The notes beneath the pieces were generated by a model that saw only the letters and a list, made by a program, of their open reading frames with translations, had not been told where the DNA came from and ran no database searches. A DNA stretch of 64,000 bases from the NCBI RefSeq assembly GCF_014200755.1, contig NZ_JACHCM010000003.1, forward strand, positions 558,001 to 622,000, read 5' to 3'. Below, one piece after another: positions 17,705-26,906 of this stretch (its first letter is position 1; each line of letters begins with the position of its first letter). Origin of the DNA: Rhodanobacter sp. ANJX3. Lineage in GTDB: Bacteria > Pseudomonadota > Gammaproteobacteria > Xanthomonadales > Rhodanobacteraceae. A program made the position numbers and the translations under genes.

Positions 17705-19090
17705 ATGAGCTTACAGACCGTTCTGGTCATTGATGACGAGCGCGACATCCGCGAACTGTTGACCATCACGCTGGGCCGGATGGATTTGCAAGTCGATGCT
17801 GTAGGCACAGTGGCGGAGGCGCGTCGCGCCCTTTCCGAAAAAACCTATGACCTGTGCTTCACCGACATGCGCCTGCCTGACGGTGACGGACAGGAAATCA
17901 TCGAACTGATCTCCAGCACGGCGCCGGATACGCCGGTGGCGATGATCACTGCCTACGGCAACGTGGACGCCGCGGTGAACGCGCTGAAGGCCGGTGCGTT
18001 CGATTTCGTTTCCAAGCCGGTCGATATCCAGATGCTGCGTGGCCTCGTGCGCACCGCGCTCAAGCTTGCCGAAGAAAAGCGCAACGGCGTCGGCGCGGCC
18101 AAACCCGGCGACTCCAGCGAACGCCTGATCGGCGACTCGCCGGCGATGCAGCAGGTGCGCGCCACCATCGGCAAATTGGCGCGCAATCAGGCGCCGGTCT
18201 ATATCGCCGGCGAATCCGGCGTGGGCAAGGAGCTGGTCGCGCGGTTGATCCACGAGCAGGGGCCGCGCGCCAGCGGTCCGTTCGTGCCGGTCAACTGCGG
18301 CGCGATTCCATCCGAGCTGATGGAAAGCGAATTCTTCGGCCATCGCAAGGGCAGCTTTACCGGCGCCAGCAGCGACAAGGAAGGCCTGTTCCAGGCCGCG
18401 CAGGGCGGCACGCTGTTTCTCGATGAAGTGGCCGAACTGCCGCTACACATGCAAGTGAAGCTGCTGCGCGCGATCCAGGAGAAAGCCGTGCGCCCGATCG
18501 GCGGCCGCGACGAGATTCCGGTCGACGCACGCATTCTTTCGGCCACGCACAAGAACCTCAGCCAGTTGGTCGAGCAGGGTCAGTTTCGCCAGGATCTGTT
18601 CTATCGCATCAACGTGATCGAACTGCGCGTACCGCCGTTGCGCGAGCGCCGCGGCGACGTACCGCTGCTGTCGGCCTTTATTCTCAAAGCGCTCGCCGGC
18701 AAGAGCGGCGAACCCGTCGGTCAGCTGCTGCCGGCGGCCAGGCAGGCGCTGGAGGCCTACGAGTTCCCCGGCAACGTGCGCGAGCTGGAAAACATTCTCG
18801 AGCGCGCGATGGCGATGTGCGACGGCAACAGCATCGACGCCGACGACCTGATGCTGCCGCAGCGCGCGCCGCGCTCCTCCTTTCAGGAAAGCATGCCGAC
18901 GATGGGCGGCCATGCGCCGCCGCCAGCCGCCGATAACGGTGGGCTGGACGACTACATCAGCAACCTCGAGCGCACCGCCATCATCAAGGCGCTGGAAGAG
19001 TCGCGCTACAACAAGACCGCCGCGGCCAGAAAACTCGGCATCACCTTTCGCGCGCTGCGTTACAAGCTGAAAAAGCTCGGCATCGACTGA
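17705..19090 (+). CDS. pilR: PilR-type sigma54-dependent response regulator
   Basis: 461 residues with ATG 17705; the longer in-frame upstream extension has no receiver-like sequence. An N-terminal receiver carries phospho-acceptor D54 (LCFTDMRLPD). The central AAA+ domain has Walker A GESGVGKE and a GSFTGA loop, a variant of the sigma54-contacting GAFTGA. The C-terminal Fis-type HTH (NKTAAARKLGITFRALRYKL) ends in KKLGID as in PilR proteins. It would activate pilin genes with RpoN. The usual partner pilS is separated from it by the whole GH65 locus. A convergent two-component gene follows. Confidence 0.88.
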   Translation: MSLQTVLVIDDERDIRELLTITLGRMDLQVDAVGTVAEARRALSEKTYDLCFTDMRLPDGDGQEIIELISSTAPDTPVAMITAYGNVDAAVNALKAGAFDFVSKPVDIQMLRGLVRTALKLAEEKRNGVGAAKPGDSSERLIGDSPAMQQVRATIGKLARNQAPVYIAGESGVGKELVARLIHEQGPRASGPFVPVNCGAIPSELMESEFFGHRKGSFTGASSDKEGLFQAAQGGTLFLDEVAELPLHMQVKLLRAIQEKAVRPIGGRDEIPVDARILSATHKNLSQLVEQGQFRQDLFYRINVIELRVPPLRERRGDVPLLSAFILKALAGKSGEPVGQLLPAARQALEAYEFPGNVRELENILERAMAMCDGNSIDADDLMLPQRAPRSSFQESMPTMGGHAPPPAADNGGLDDYISNLERTAIIKALEESRYNKTAAARKLGITFRALRYKLKKLGID

Positions 19091-19126
19091 TACGGTTCCA
19101 GCACCCGTCGGTGCGGGAACCGTATC
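19089..19126. terminator. Bidirectional hairpin between convergent pilR and hybrid kinase genes
   Basis: An 11-bp outer stem (GATACGGTTCC with GGAACCGTATC) encloses a second stem (GCACC-CGTC-GGTGC). It begins at the pilR stop codon and ends 10 bp before the end of the opposing gene. There is no T run, but the position and strength fit a shared terminator. Confidence 0.65.
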
Positions 19127-19136
19127 AGATCAGTGG

Positions 19137-20699
19137 CTACTGTTCGCCGCTTGCCGCCAGCAGGGCCTTGCGCAAGGTCTTCAGCAGCAGCGGCGTGGTG
19201 ATCGGCTTGTTCATCACATACAGGTGATCGAACGGCGGCAGCTCGTGCAGATCCGGCGGTGCCTCGGGGCGACCGAGCAGGATGACGGCACCGTTGTACC
19301 CATGTTCGGTCAATGCCGCCAAGGTGCGCACGCCGGTGTACAGGTTCATGTCGGCATCGAGCACGACCAGATCGGGCAGACCGCAGGCTTCGATCCACTG
19401 CAAAGCCGCGGTACCGCTCTGGCTGGCATGCGCTTCGTAACCGTAGGAGTCGAGCGTGTCGACCATCAGGGAGAGCTGCCCGGCCTCTTCCACCACCACC
19501 AGTACACGCTCGCCGGAACCTTCCAGGCTGTCCTTGCTGCCACTGTGTTCGCTGTCGGCCGCCAGCTCCTCCAGCGGGATATACAGATCGAACCGCGTGC
19601 CTTTGCCTGGCTCGCTGTTCACGCGCATCACGCCACCGTGGGTGCTGATGATGCGCTTGCACGACAGCAGGCCAAGGCCGGTACCGGTTTCCTTGGTCGT
19701 GAAAAACGGTTCGAACAGTCGCTCCAGCACATCCTGGCTCATGCCCGCGCCGCTGTCGATCACGCTCATGCGCAGGTAGCGGCCCTGACGCGGGTGCTCT
19801 TCGGGCAGAAAGAAATCCAGCGGCAGATGGATCTGCGCCGTTTCGATGCGCAGGTTGCCACCGTCGGGCATGGCCTGAATCGCGTTGAGGCAGAGATTGA
19901 GCAGGCACTGCTGCAGCTCGGTGTGATTGCCTTCGAAGGACAGCTCGGGGTCTTCGATCGCCAGCTCCATCGCCACCGAACGCGGAATGCTGCCCTGCAG
20001 GAGCAGGTCGAGCGCGTTGAGCAGCGCCCCCAGACGCACCTCTTCCGCCCGCCGCGCACCGCGTGCGAACGATAGCATCGACTGCACCATGTCCAGCCCG
20101 CGCTTGCCGCAGTCGCGCACCAGCTTGCCCAGCCGGGCCAGCCGCGGATCGTCCTGGTAATCCTGCAGGCTGTCGCCGGCCAGCAGCAGCGGCTGCAGCA
20201 GGTTGCGCAAGTCGTGGCTGAGGCCGCCGGCCAGCATGGCCAGGCTCTCGAAGCGCTGCGCGCGGATCAGCTCGGCTTCGGCACGGCGGCTGGCGCGGCG
20301 CGCGTCGGCCTCGGCCAGCGCGCGGCGCACGGCGCTGGCCAGTCGGGCCGGATTCTGCTTGAGAATGTAATCGGTGGCGCCGTTGCGCAACGCCTCGATG
20401 GCCGCCTCTTCGCCGAGCGTGGCGGAGACGAAGATAAACGGCAGGTCCTCGTCGCGTTGGCGCAGCAACTCCAGCGCGTGCTGGCCTGAAAAGCCCGGCA
20501 TGCTCAGATCGGAGAGCACGATGTCCGGCTTGAACTCCTCCAGAGCCGCCAGGAAGCGCGGCGCGTCGTCGACCAGACGCACCTCGTAGGCGATGCCGTC
20601 TTCATCGAGCTGCGCCAGTACGAGCTCGGCATCGAGTGCACTGTCCTCGACCTGCAGCACGCGAATGCTTGGCGGTAATTGAGTCTGCCGATGTGGCAT
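19137..20699 (-). CDS. Receiver-histidine kinase-receiver hybrid protein
   Basis: The frame opens at 20774, but M at 20699 (MPHRQTQL) directly precedes the conserved region and is preferred, giving 520 residues. The N-terminal receiver (VLQVEDSALDAE; D in IVLSDLSMPGF; TDYIL) is followed by a kinase core with H-box LSHDLRNLLQPLL, N box LNLCLNAIQAMPDGG, and DSGAGM and GTGLGL boxes. A C-terminal receiver-like domain keeps LVVLDADM and the MNKPIT lysine but has VVEEAG in place of the usual acidic DD pair, so it may be degenerate. No membrane segments: a soluble relay protein. Probably the last member of the cluster starting at 23159. Confidence 0.82.
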   Translation of the reverse strand: MPHRQTQLPPSIRVLQVEDSALDAELVLAQLDEDGIAYEVRLVDDAPRFLAALEEFKPDIVLSDLSMPGFSGQHALELLRQRDEDLPFIFVSATLGEEAAIEALRNGATDYILKQNPARLASAVRRALAEADARRASRRAEAELIRAQRFESLAMLAGGLSHDLRNLLQPLLLAGDSLQDYQDDPRLARLGKLVRDCGKRGLDMVQSMLSFARGARRAEEVRLGALLNALDLLLQGSIPRSVAMELAIEDPELSFEGNHTELQQCLLNLCLNAIQAMPDGGNLRIETAQIHLPLDFFLPEEHPRQGRYLRMSVIDSGAGMSQDVLERLFEPFFTTKETGTGLGLLSCKRIISTHGGVMRVNSEPGKGTRFDLYIPLEELAADSEHSGSKDSLEGSGERVLVVVEEAGQLSLMVDTLDSYGYEAHASQSGTAALQWIEACGLPDLVVLDADMNLYTGVRTLAALTEHGYNGAVILLGRPEAPPDLHELPPFDHLYVMNKPITTPLLLKTLRKALLAASGEQ

Positions 20700-20869
20700 G
20701 GATGGGTTCCAGGGAAACGAATTCAGCGTGACCGGAAACTGTGCGGCCGGGCGGCATGAAAACCGGCGCGACAATGTTCTGGGCCTTTCGGAAAAATCTC
20801 TGCCAGCGACCTGCTCTCCTCGATGCGGTTTTACAAGCCTTTCGTTTGCACATCTTGCCGGGTTTGCAG

Positions 20870-20887
20870 CGGGGCTTTCACGCCCCG
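20870..20887 (-). terminator. Weak hairpin after the single-domain response regulator
   Basis: A 6-bp GC stem (CGGGGC with GCCCCG, loop of 6 nt) lies 15 bp downstream of the response-regulator stop on the minus strand. There is no T tract. It may reduce read-through into the hybrid kinase gene. Confidence 0.3.
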
Positions 20888-20901
20888 GTTATCGCTGACT
20901 A

Positions 20902-21348
20902 TCACTCTTTTTCCGGGGGCTGATTCAATACCGCCCAGAACTGGCCGAGGGTACGCACCGCGTCGAAAAACTGGTCGACGTCGACCGGCTTGATCACATA
21001 GGCATTGGCGCCGAGATCCCAACTGCGGGCCAGGTCGCTCTCTTCGCGCGAGGACGAGAGAATCACCACCGGGATGCGCCGCATGCGCTCGTCGGCGCGC
21101 ATCTGGGTGAGCACGTCCAGCCCGTTCATGCGCGGCATCTTGATGTCCAGCAGCACGACGGCCGGGTCGCCGTCCTGGCGTCCGGCGAACGCGCCGCGGC
21201 AATGCAGGTAGTCGAGGCATTCCACGCCGTCCTCGACGTGTACCACAGGGTTGGCCAGATGCGCGCCATTGAGCGCATCGAGCGCCATCTCGGCATCGGC
21301 GGGACTGTCTTCAACCAGCAGGATGGTACGCAGGTCACGCTTATTCAT
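20902..21348 (-). CDS. Single-domain response regulator (CheY/Rcp1-like)
   Basis: 148 residues made of one receiver domain with no output domain. It shows the acidic pair LVEDSPADAE, phospho-acceptor D68 (VVLLDIKMPRMNG), the switch residues VILSSSREE, and the KPVD lysine motif. The length and PADAEMALDAL pattern match Rcp1-type regulators that partner phytochrome-like kinases. Its start overlaps the stop of the CHASE3 kinase by four bases (ATGA at 21345-21348), so the two are translationally coupled and probably a cognate pair. Confidence 0.87.
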   Translation of the reverse strand: MNKRDLRTILLVEDSPADAEMALDALNGAHLANPVVHVEDGVECLDYLHCRGAFAGRQDGDPAVVLLDIKMPRMNGLDVLTQMRADERMRRIPVVILSSSREESDLARSWDLGANAYVIKPVDVDQFFDAVRTLGQFWAVLNQPPEKE

Positions 21349-23159
21349 ACGCGAGTCTCATTCGTTGAAGCCGAAGCCCCAGCCAGATCGGTGGCCGGTA
21401 GCGAAAAATGGAAGTTGGCGCCCTTGCCCAGCTCGGCATCAGCCCAGACCCGGCCACCGTGACGGCTGATGATGCGCCGCACATTGGCCAAACCGATGCC
21501 GTTGCCGGCGAATTCGGACGCGCGATGCAGGCGCTGGAACACGCCGAACAGCTTGTCCGCATATTGCATATCGAAGCCCGCGCCATTGTCGGCCACGGTA
21601 AATTCGTAATCCCCGTTGGCGCCTTGCTGCACCGTCACCTTGATGGTGGCGATGTCGCGCTGCGCAGTGTACTTCACCGCGTTGCCGAGCAGATTCTGCC
21701 AGACCGTGCGCAGCATGTTCTCATCGCCGATCACCATCGGCAATGGCTCCAGATCCCACACGATGCGCCGATCCTGCGCGCCGGACTCGACAATCGCGCG
21801 CGACTCCTCAACCACGGTCTGCATATCCACCGCCTGCAGCCGTAGCGCACCTCGCCCCAGCCGCGAAAAAACCAGCAGGTCGTCGATCAGCAGCGCCATG
21901 CGCTGCGCCGAGCTGGAGATGACCTCGATATAGTGCGCGGCCTTCTCGTCGACATGCTCGCCCAGATGATGTTCGAGCTTGCGCGCAAAGCCCGCAATGT
22001 GTCGCAGCGGTGCGCGCAGATCGTGCGATACCGAGTAGCTGAAGGCCTCCAGCTCGCGGTTGACGTCGGAGATCTGGCTGACCTTGCCCTCGAGCTGGCG
22101 GTTGAGCTCGCTGACCTTCTGCTCGACCATCGCGCGCGCCGTGATGTCGCTGACCGTCAGCAGCAGCGTGGGCGCATCGCTCTCCTGCTGCTGCAGCCGG
22201 CGCGCATTGACCACGACGTGCCGGTCCTCACCGTCGATCGTGCGCTGGGTCATGTCGTAATCCCACAGCTCGCGGTCGCGCAGCAGCACGTCGCGCAGCC
22301 GCTGCTGCAGCACGCTGTCGTTCCAGGCGCCGTGACCGATCTCGGCCAGCGGCTGCGCCTGCTCGTCGGCGTCCATCTGATACAGCTCGCTGAAAGCGGT
22401 GTTGACCAACAGCGCATTCAGCTTGTCGTCGAACAGCGCGATGGGTTCGCGAACGGCATGCAGGATCTGCTGAGAACGCTTCACCGCACTGCTCTCGCGC
22501 GTCTCGGCGACAAGCCGCCGACCGACCTGACGCTCCGACGCCACCACGATGATGGCCAGAAGCAGCAGCTGCGCCAGCGCGGTTACCGCGAGCACCAGCT
22601 TGCCCGTGCTCGCCTCATGGCTGGCCGCCGCCTGCCGCGAGGCGAGCAGGGCGTCCTCGTTTTTCACGATGGACACGACCGTCGAGTTGATCTTGAACAG
22701 ATCGCCGGCGTCGCGCAGCGATTGCCGCCCTCCCGCGATATCGGCGTGCTCGATCCGTGCGGTCGCCTGATTCATCAGGGTAATGCGGCCGTTGACGCTG
22801 CTGTCTAGCGTGCCGATCAGGATCTGCTGATCGGGATTGTCCCGGGTCATGTCGCGCAGCTGCGCCAGCAGGCCTTTCACATCGCTACCGGCGCGATCCA
22901 CGCGCATCTGCGTGACGTTGCTACCGTCGCCGGCCAGCATGCGATAAGCCGCCGCTTCGCTGTCGCGAACCAGATAGGCGATCTCGTAAGTCACCGCCTT
23001 GACGGCGTTCGAGTGGGCCACCCAAGCCGTGGTTTGCTCGGTCTGGCGCAGATTGTTCAGCGTGACGAGGTACGGCAGCCCGACGATGATGAAGATGGCC
23101 ACCAGCAGGCCGGCAATACGCCAGCTCACCATGTCTCTGGCTTTCATTTCTGTCGCCAT
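21345..23159 (-). CDS. CHASE3-domain membrane sensor histidine kinase
   Basis: 604 residues. An N-terminal membrane helix (IAGLLVAIFIIVGLPYLVTL) precedes a periplasmic CHASE3-type helical domain (YLVRDSEAAAYRMLAGD). A second membrane helix (LAVTALAQLLLLAIIVVA), a PAS-like domain (REPIALFDDKLNALLVN), a coiled-coil and a HisKA box (FSYSVSHDLRAPLRHI) follow. The HATPase domain has WQNLLGNAVKY and ADNGAGFDM. The HisKA box and the Rcp1-like partner resemble phytochrome-class kinases, but there is no GAF/PHY chromophore region. The signal is unknown. It is first in a minus-strand cluster with the response regulator and the hybrid protein. Confidence 0.86.
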   Translation of the reverse strand: MATEMKARDMVSWRIAGLLVAIFIIVGLPYLVTLNNLRQTEQTTAWVAHSNAVKAVTYEIAYLVRDSEAAAYRMLAGDGSNVTQMRVDRAGSDVKGLLAQLRDMTRDNPDQQILIGTLDSSVNGRITLMNQATARIEHADIAGGRQSLRDAGDLFKINSTVVSIVKNEDALLASRQAAASHEASTGKLVLAVTALAQLLLLAIIVVASERQVGRRLVAETRESSAVKRSQQILHAVREPIALFDDKLNALLVNTAFSELYQMDADEQAQPLAEIGHGAWNDSVLQQRLRDVLLRDRELWDYDMTQRTIDGEDRHVVVNARRLQQQESDAPTLLLTVSDITARAMVEQKVSELNRQLEGKVSQISDVNRELEAFSYSVSHDLRAPLRHIAGFARKLEHHLGEHVDEKAAHYIEVISSSAQRMALLIDDLLVFSRLGRGALRLQAVDMQTVVEESRAIVESGAQDRRIVWDLEPLPMVIGDENMLRTVWQNLLGNAVKYTAQRDIATIKVTVQQGANGDYEFTVADNGAGFDMQYADKLFGVFQRLHRASEFAGNGIGLANVRRIISRHGGRVWADAELGKGANFHFSLPATDLAGASASTNETRV

Positions 23160-23247
23160 CGTCGGTCTTTTCGCGTCGGTCTTGAAGGTCGGGCTGCCGG
23201 GTTCAACAGCCGCGGCATTCTTGCATGTTTCACGGAATGCTGAACGT

Positions 23248-23288
23248 CACGGCAGGCTGGATGCCTGCGGGGGCGTCCGCCTGCCGTG
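23248..23288 (-). terminator. Hairpin downstream of the GH92 gene
   Basis: A 9-bp perfect stem, CACGGCAGG with CCTGCCGTG, encloses a 23-nt loop and lies just after the minus-strand GH92 stop codon. No T tract is present. A terminator or stabilising role is plausible. Confidence 0.4.
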
Positions 23289-23294
23289 GCGGGA

Positions 23295-25655
23295 TCAGCG
23301 GCCGTAGGCGCTGGTGGACGACGGTCGTACCGAGCGCGCCGTTCCCCAGGTCGTGTTCGGCTGCGCCTGCATGCTGAAATGCAGCTCGCCGCCGGCCAGC
23401 AGCTCGGCGTGATGCAGGTACACGCGATTGAGCGGCTTGCCGTTGAGGGTCACCGCGCCGACGTAGGGGTGCGCGTCATCCAGCGGATCGGCGCTCACTG
23501 TAAAGGTATGCCCGTTGCCGAGATGGATGGCCGCCCGCGCCACGAATGGGCGCCCGATCGCATACTCGTCGCTGGCCGGCGTCACCGGGTAAAAGCCCAG
23601 CGCGGTGAAGATGTACCAGGCCGACATCTGGCCCAGGTCGTCGTTGCCGGCCAGGCCGTCGGGCCGCGGCGCGTACTGGGTATCCATGATCTGCTTGAGC
23701 CGTTGCTGGGTTTTCCAGGGCTGGCCGGCGTAGTCGTAGAGATAGGCGATGTGATGGCTGGGCTCGTTGCCGTGCGCGTACCAGCCGATCAGCCCGGTGA
23801 TGTCCTCCACGTCCTTGAACTGCGCCGGATCGACCTTGGCGTCGAATACCTGGTCGAGTTTGGCGGTGAACTTTGCGTCGCCGCCGAAGGCATGGATCAA
23901 CCCGGCCACATCCTGCGGCACGTACCAGGAGTACTGCCAGGCATTGGCTTCGGTGTAGTCGCTGCCGTAGCCGGCGAAGTTGGGATCGAACGGCTCGCGG
24001 AACTGGCCGTTGCTCAAGCGCGCACGCATAAAGCTGGTTTTCGGGTCCCACACGTGGCGCCAGTTGCCGGCGCGCTGCTCGAACGTCGCCGCGATGTCGG
24101 TCTTGCCCATCGCCTTGGCCATCTGCGCCAGCGACCAGTCGTCGTAGGCATATTCCTGGGTCTTGGACGCACCCTCGGCTTCCTTGTCGATGGGCACGTA
24201 GCCGAGCTTCATGTAGTCGCCCAGATCGCCGTACGGCGCATAGGTCGCACTGGCGACCATGGCGCGCATCGCCGCCTCGGCGTCGAAGCCGCGCACGCCC
24301 TTGATGTAGGCATCGGCGATGATCGGCAGCGCGTGGTAGCCGGTCATGCACCAGGTTTCCAGCCCCTGATACGCCCACACGGGCAGGATGCCGAACGGGC
24401 TAGCAACACGTGCGGCGATCAGCGAACGGATGAACAGCGTGCTGAGGTCCGGCCGCAGCAGCACCATCAGCGGTTCCTCGGCGCGGTAGACATCCCACAT
24501 CGACCAAGTCGAATAGAAGTTGAAGTCGCCATTGGCATCGTGCGCGCTATGCACGGCGTGGTCGGGTCCGCGGAACTCGCCGTTGACGTCCGTGCTCAGC
24601 GTCGGCGCCAGCATCACGTGATAGAGCGCGGTGTAGAAGCTCGTCGTTTCGGCCTTGGAGCCTTCCACGTCGATCGCCGCCAGCGCCTTGTTCCAGGCCG
24701 CCGTGGCCTCGGCCCGGCGGGCGTCGAAATCCCAGCCCTGGCCGTCCTGGTCCAGCGAGGCCACCGCGTTGACCTCGCTGACCGTCGAAATCGCCACTTT
24801 CACTTCCAGTGGCTGCTTGAGCTGACCGAAATCGAACGAGGCGACCAACGCGCGGCCGTTCTGCGCGTCCTTGTCCTGCGGCTGGTTGCCGGGTCCGGCG
24901 AAGCCCTTGTAGACGGTGTCGGTCTCGCGGTTGTACAGCTCGCGCGAGGTCATCGGCTGCGAAAAACGCATGGCGAAACACAGCTCGCGTCCGGGCGCCC
25001 AGCCGCGCGTGGTGCGGCAGCCGGTGACGGTGCCGTCGGCCTGCACGCGCAGGTGCGCCCACAGCACCTTGCCGGGGTAGTCGTAAATGCTCGGGCGCAG
25101 GTCGAGCAATACATGCGCCAGCTTGCCCTGCGGGAAGGTGTAGCGATGCCAGCCGATCCGCTGGCCGGCGGTCAGCTCGGCGCGCACGCCGTAATCGGCC
25201 AGGGTCACGGCGTAGTAACCGGCCTGCTCGACTTCGGTGTCGTGGGAAAAGCGCGAGCGGTAGCCGCTGCCGGGTTTGGCCGCGTCGCCCGGGTCCAGCT
25301 TCACGTCGCCGGCGATCGGCATCACCAGCACGTCGCCCAGATCCGAGTGACCCGAGCCGGAGAAGTGCGTGTGCGAAAAACCCATGATGGTCGGGTCGTT
25401 GTACTGGTAACCGGCCGCCCATTTGTAGGCGTGCTTGAAGTCCGGCATCGCCGTATCCGGGCTCAGCTGGATCATGCCGAACGGCACCGTGGCGCCCGGA
25501 AAGGTGTGGCCGTCGCCGCCGGTACCGATGCGCGGATCGACCTCGGCGGCATGCCCGCCCTGCGGGCTCTGGGCTTGGGCCGGAAGCACGGCTGCCGCCG
25601 AAACGAGCGCGCAACAGATCAACCGGGATAACGCACGACGCGAACAGAGCACCAT
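23295..25655 (-). CDS. Secreted GH92 alpha-mannosidase
   Basis: The frame opens at 25694, but ATG 25655 has GAGG six bases upstream and yields a signal peptide (LICCALVSAAAVLPAQAQ), giving 786 residues. GH92 hallmarks are present in order: VDPRIGTGGDGHTFPGA at the mature N-terminus, FSHTHFSGSGHSDLGD, ETWCMTGYHALPII, NAWQYSWYVPQDV, and GNDDLGQMSAWYIFTALGFYP near the C-terminus. GH92 enzymes are calcium-dependent exo-alpha-mannosidases, often alpha-1,2. It would release mannose from glycans in the periplasm or at the surface. It is divergent from a LacI regulator and a mannose-type catabolic operon, which supports the assignment. Confidence 0.92.
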   Translation of the reverse strand: MVLCSRRALSRLICCALVSAAAVLPAQAQSPQGGHAAEVDPRIGTGGDGHTFPGATVPFGMIQLSPDTAMPDFKHAYKWAAGYQYNDPTIMGFSHTHFSGSGHSDLGDVLVMPIAGDVKLDPGDAAKPGSGYRSRFSHDTEVEQAGYYAVTLADYGVRAELTAGQRIGWHRYTFPQGKLAHVLLDLRPSIYDYPGKVLWAHLRVQADGTVTGCRTTRGWAPGRELCFAMRFSQPMTSRELYNRETDTVYKGFAGPGNQPQDKDAQNGRALVASFDFGQLKQPLEVKVAISTVSEVNAVASLDQDGQGWDFDARRAEATAAWNKALAAIDVEGSKAETTSFYTALYHVMLAPTLSTDVNGEFRGPDHAVHSAHDANGDFNFYSTWSMWDVYRAEEPLMVLLRPDLSTLFIRSLIAARVASPFGILPVWAYQGLETWCMTGYHALPIIADAYIKGVRGFDAEAAMRAMVASATYAPYGDLGDYMKLGYVPIDKEAEGASKTQEYAYDDWSLAQMAKAMGKTDIAATFEQRAGNWRHVWDPKTSFMRARLSNGQFREPFDPNFAGYGSDYTEANAWQYSWYVPQDVAGLIHAFGGDAKFTAKLDQVFDAKVDPAQFKDVEDITGLIGWYAHGNEPSHHIAYLYDYAGQPWKTQQRLKQIMDTQYAPRPDGLAGNDDLGQMSAWYIFTALGFYPVTPASDEYAIGRPFVARAAIHLGNGHTFTVSADPLDDAHPYVGAVTLNGKPLNRVYLHHAELLAGGELHFSMQAQPNTTWGTARSVRPSSTSAYGR

Positions 25656-25765
25656 TTCAACCTCGAACAGGGGAGTCGGAACATCAACAGGCATCGCACG
25701 CTAGCATCCTGCACCGGGCCGGCGCATGCTGCGTCGCGGCGTGTTTAACTGCGCCGATAAGTTAC

Positions 25766-25783
25766 ATTTGGATCGTTCCAAAT
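25766..25783. promoter_or_regulatory. LacI-type operator between GH92 and the mannose operon
   Basis: ATTTGGATCGTTCCAAAT is an 18-bp palindrome around a central CG with one mismatched pair. It lies in the 155-bp region between the divergent GH92 gene and the lacI gene, about 28 bp before the latter's start. It could control both directions. Confidence 0.68.
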
Positions 25784-25810
25784 CTGCATCGCCGCCATTC
25801 GCAGAGTACC

Positions 25811-26863
25811 GTGTCCAGCCACCCGCCGACCCATCGCAAAGTCACGCTTAACGATATTGCCGCCGGTTGCGCCCTGTCGCGCGCCACGGTATCGCTGGTG
25901 CTGCGCGGCAGTCCCCTGGTCAATCGTGAGACGCGCACACGGGTCGAACAGGAACTGCGACGACAGGGCTACGTCTACAACCGCGCTGCCGCCAATCTGC
26001 GCCGGCGCACCTCGACCAGCATCGCGCTGGTACTGAACGACCTGGCCAACCCCTTCTTCGCGGAATTTGCCGCCGGCGTGGACGAAGCGCTGGCCGCGGC
26101 CGGTTACGTCACCCTGCTCGGTTGCACCGGCGAGTCGGCCAGCCGCGAGCAGGCCGTGCTCAGCTCGCTGCTGGAACACGGCCCGGCCGGCATCATCCTG
26201 TCGCCGGCCGAGCACAGCAATGCGCAGGACGTGCTCGCGGCCATCGGTCCGCTGTCGCCGCTGCTGCTGTTCAATCGCGAGCTCGGCGGCGCGGCGCCCG
26301 ACATCGCGCGCTGGGATCAGCTGGCGCTGGACAACCAGCGCGGCGCCCGGCTGGCGACCGAGCACCTGATCGAGCGCGGCCATCGGCGTATCGCCTTTTT
26401 TGGCGGTCACCACGACTCCAGCTCGTGCAGCCAACGGCGCGCCGGCTTCGTCGAGGCGATGCAGGCGGCGGGCCTACCGGTCGAGCCGGCGTGGCAGATC
26501 GAATGCGCGCCGACCCGCCTCGACGCAGCGCACCGCACGGCCGCGCTGTTTGCCGGTGACGCCGCGCCTACGGCCGCCGTGTGCTACAACGATGCGGTCG
26601 CCCTGGGCCTGATGCTCGGCCTCAACCAGCGCGGCTTGCGCCCGGGAAGGGACTTCGCCTTGACCGGTTTCGACGATATTGCCGAGGCCGCGCTGGGCAT
26701 GCCGCCACTCACCACCTTGTCCACCGCGCCGCACGAGCGCGGCATGCAGGCTGCGCAGCTGATGCTGCAGCGCCTGCACGAACCGCGTACACCCAATCGC
26801 CAAACTGTTGCGCCGGTAAAACTGGTGATCCGCGCCAGTAGCTGCCCACCACCTGCTTTCTGA
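25811..26863 (+). CDS. LacI-family regulator of the mannoside unit
   Basis: 350 residues starting at GTG 25811. The HTH (VTLNDIAAGCALSRATVSLV, about residues 9-30) is followed by a periplasmic-binding-like domain with NDLANPFFAEF, LLLFNREL, RGHRRIAFFGG and the C-terminal TGFDDIAEAALGMPPLTT, all characteristic of LacI/PurR proteins. It is upstream of a sugar permease, kinase and isomerase and opposite a GH92 mannosidase. It is inferred to sense mannose or a derivative, in the manner of ManR-type regulators of other gammaproteobacteria. The palindrome at 25766-25783 is the likely binding site. Confidence 0.88.
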   Translation: MSSHPPTHRKVTLNDIAAGCALSRATVSLVLRGSPLVNRETRTRVEQELRRQGYVYNRAAANLRRRTSTSIALVLNDLANPFFAEFAAGVDEALAAAGYVTLLGCTGESASREQAVLSSLLEHGPAGIILSPAEHSNAQDVLAAIGPLSPLLLFNRELGGAAPDIARWDQLALDNQRGARLATEHLIERGHRRIAFFGGHHDSSSCSQRRAGFVEAMQAAGLPVEPAWQIECAPTRLDAAHRTAALFAGDAAPTAAVCYNDAVALGLMLGLNQRGLRPGRDFALTGFDDIAEAALGMPPLTTLSTAPHERGMQAAQLMLQRLHEPRTPNRQTVAPVKLVIRASSCPPPAF

Positions 26864-26906
26864 CTCTCCCAGATCGACTCACGCAAAACCCACTCAAGGA
26901 CTTCCC

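Noticed and set aside
23286-25631. A 781-codon plus-strand open frame opposite the GH92 gene
   Set aside because: It is the antisense shadow of a high-GC gene. The product is Arg/Gly/Val/His-rich with no domain, while the minus strand has full GH92 motifs.
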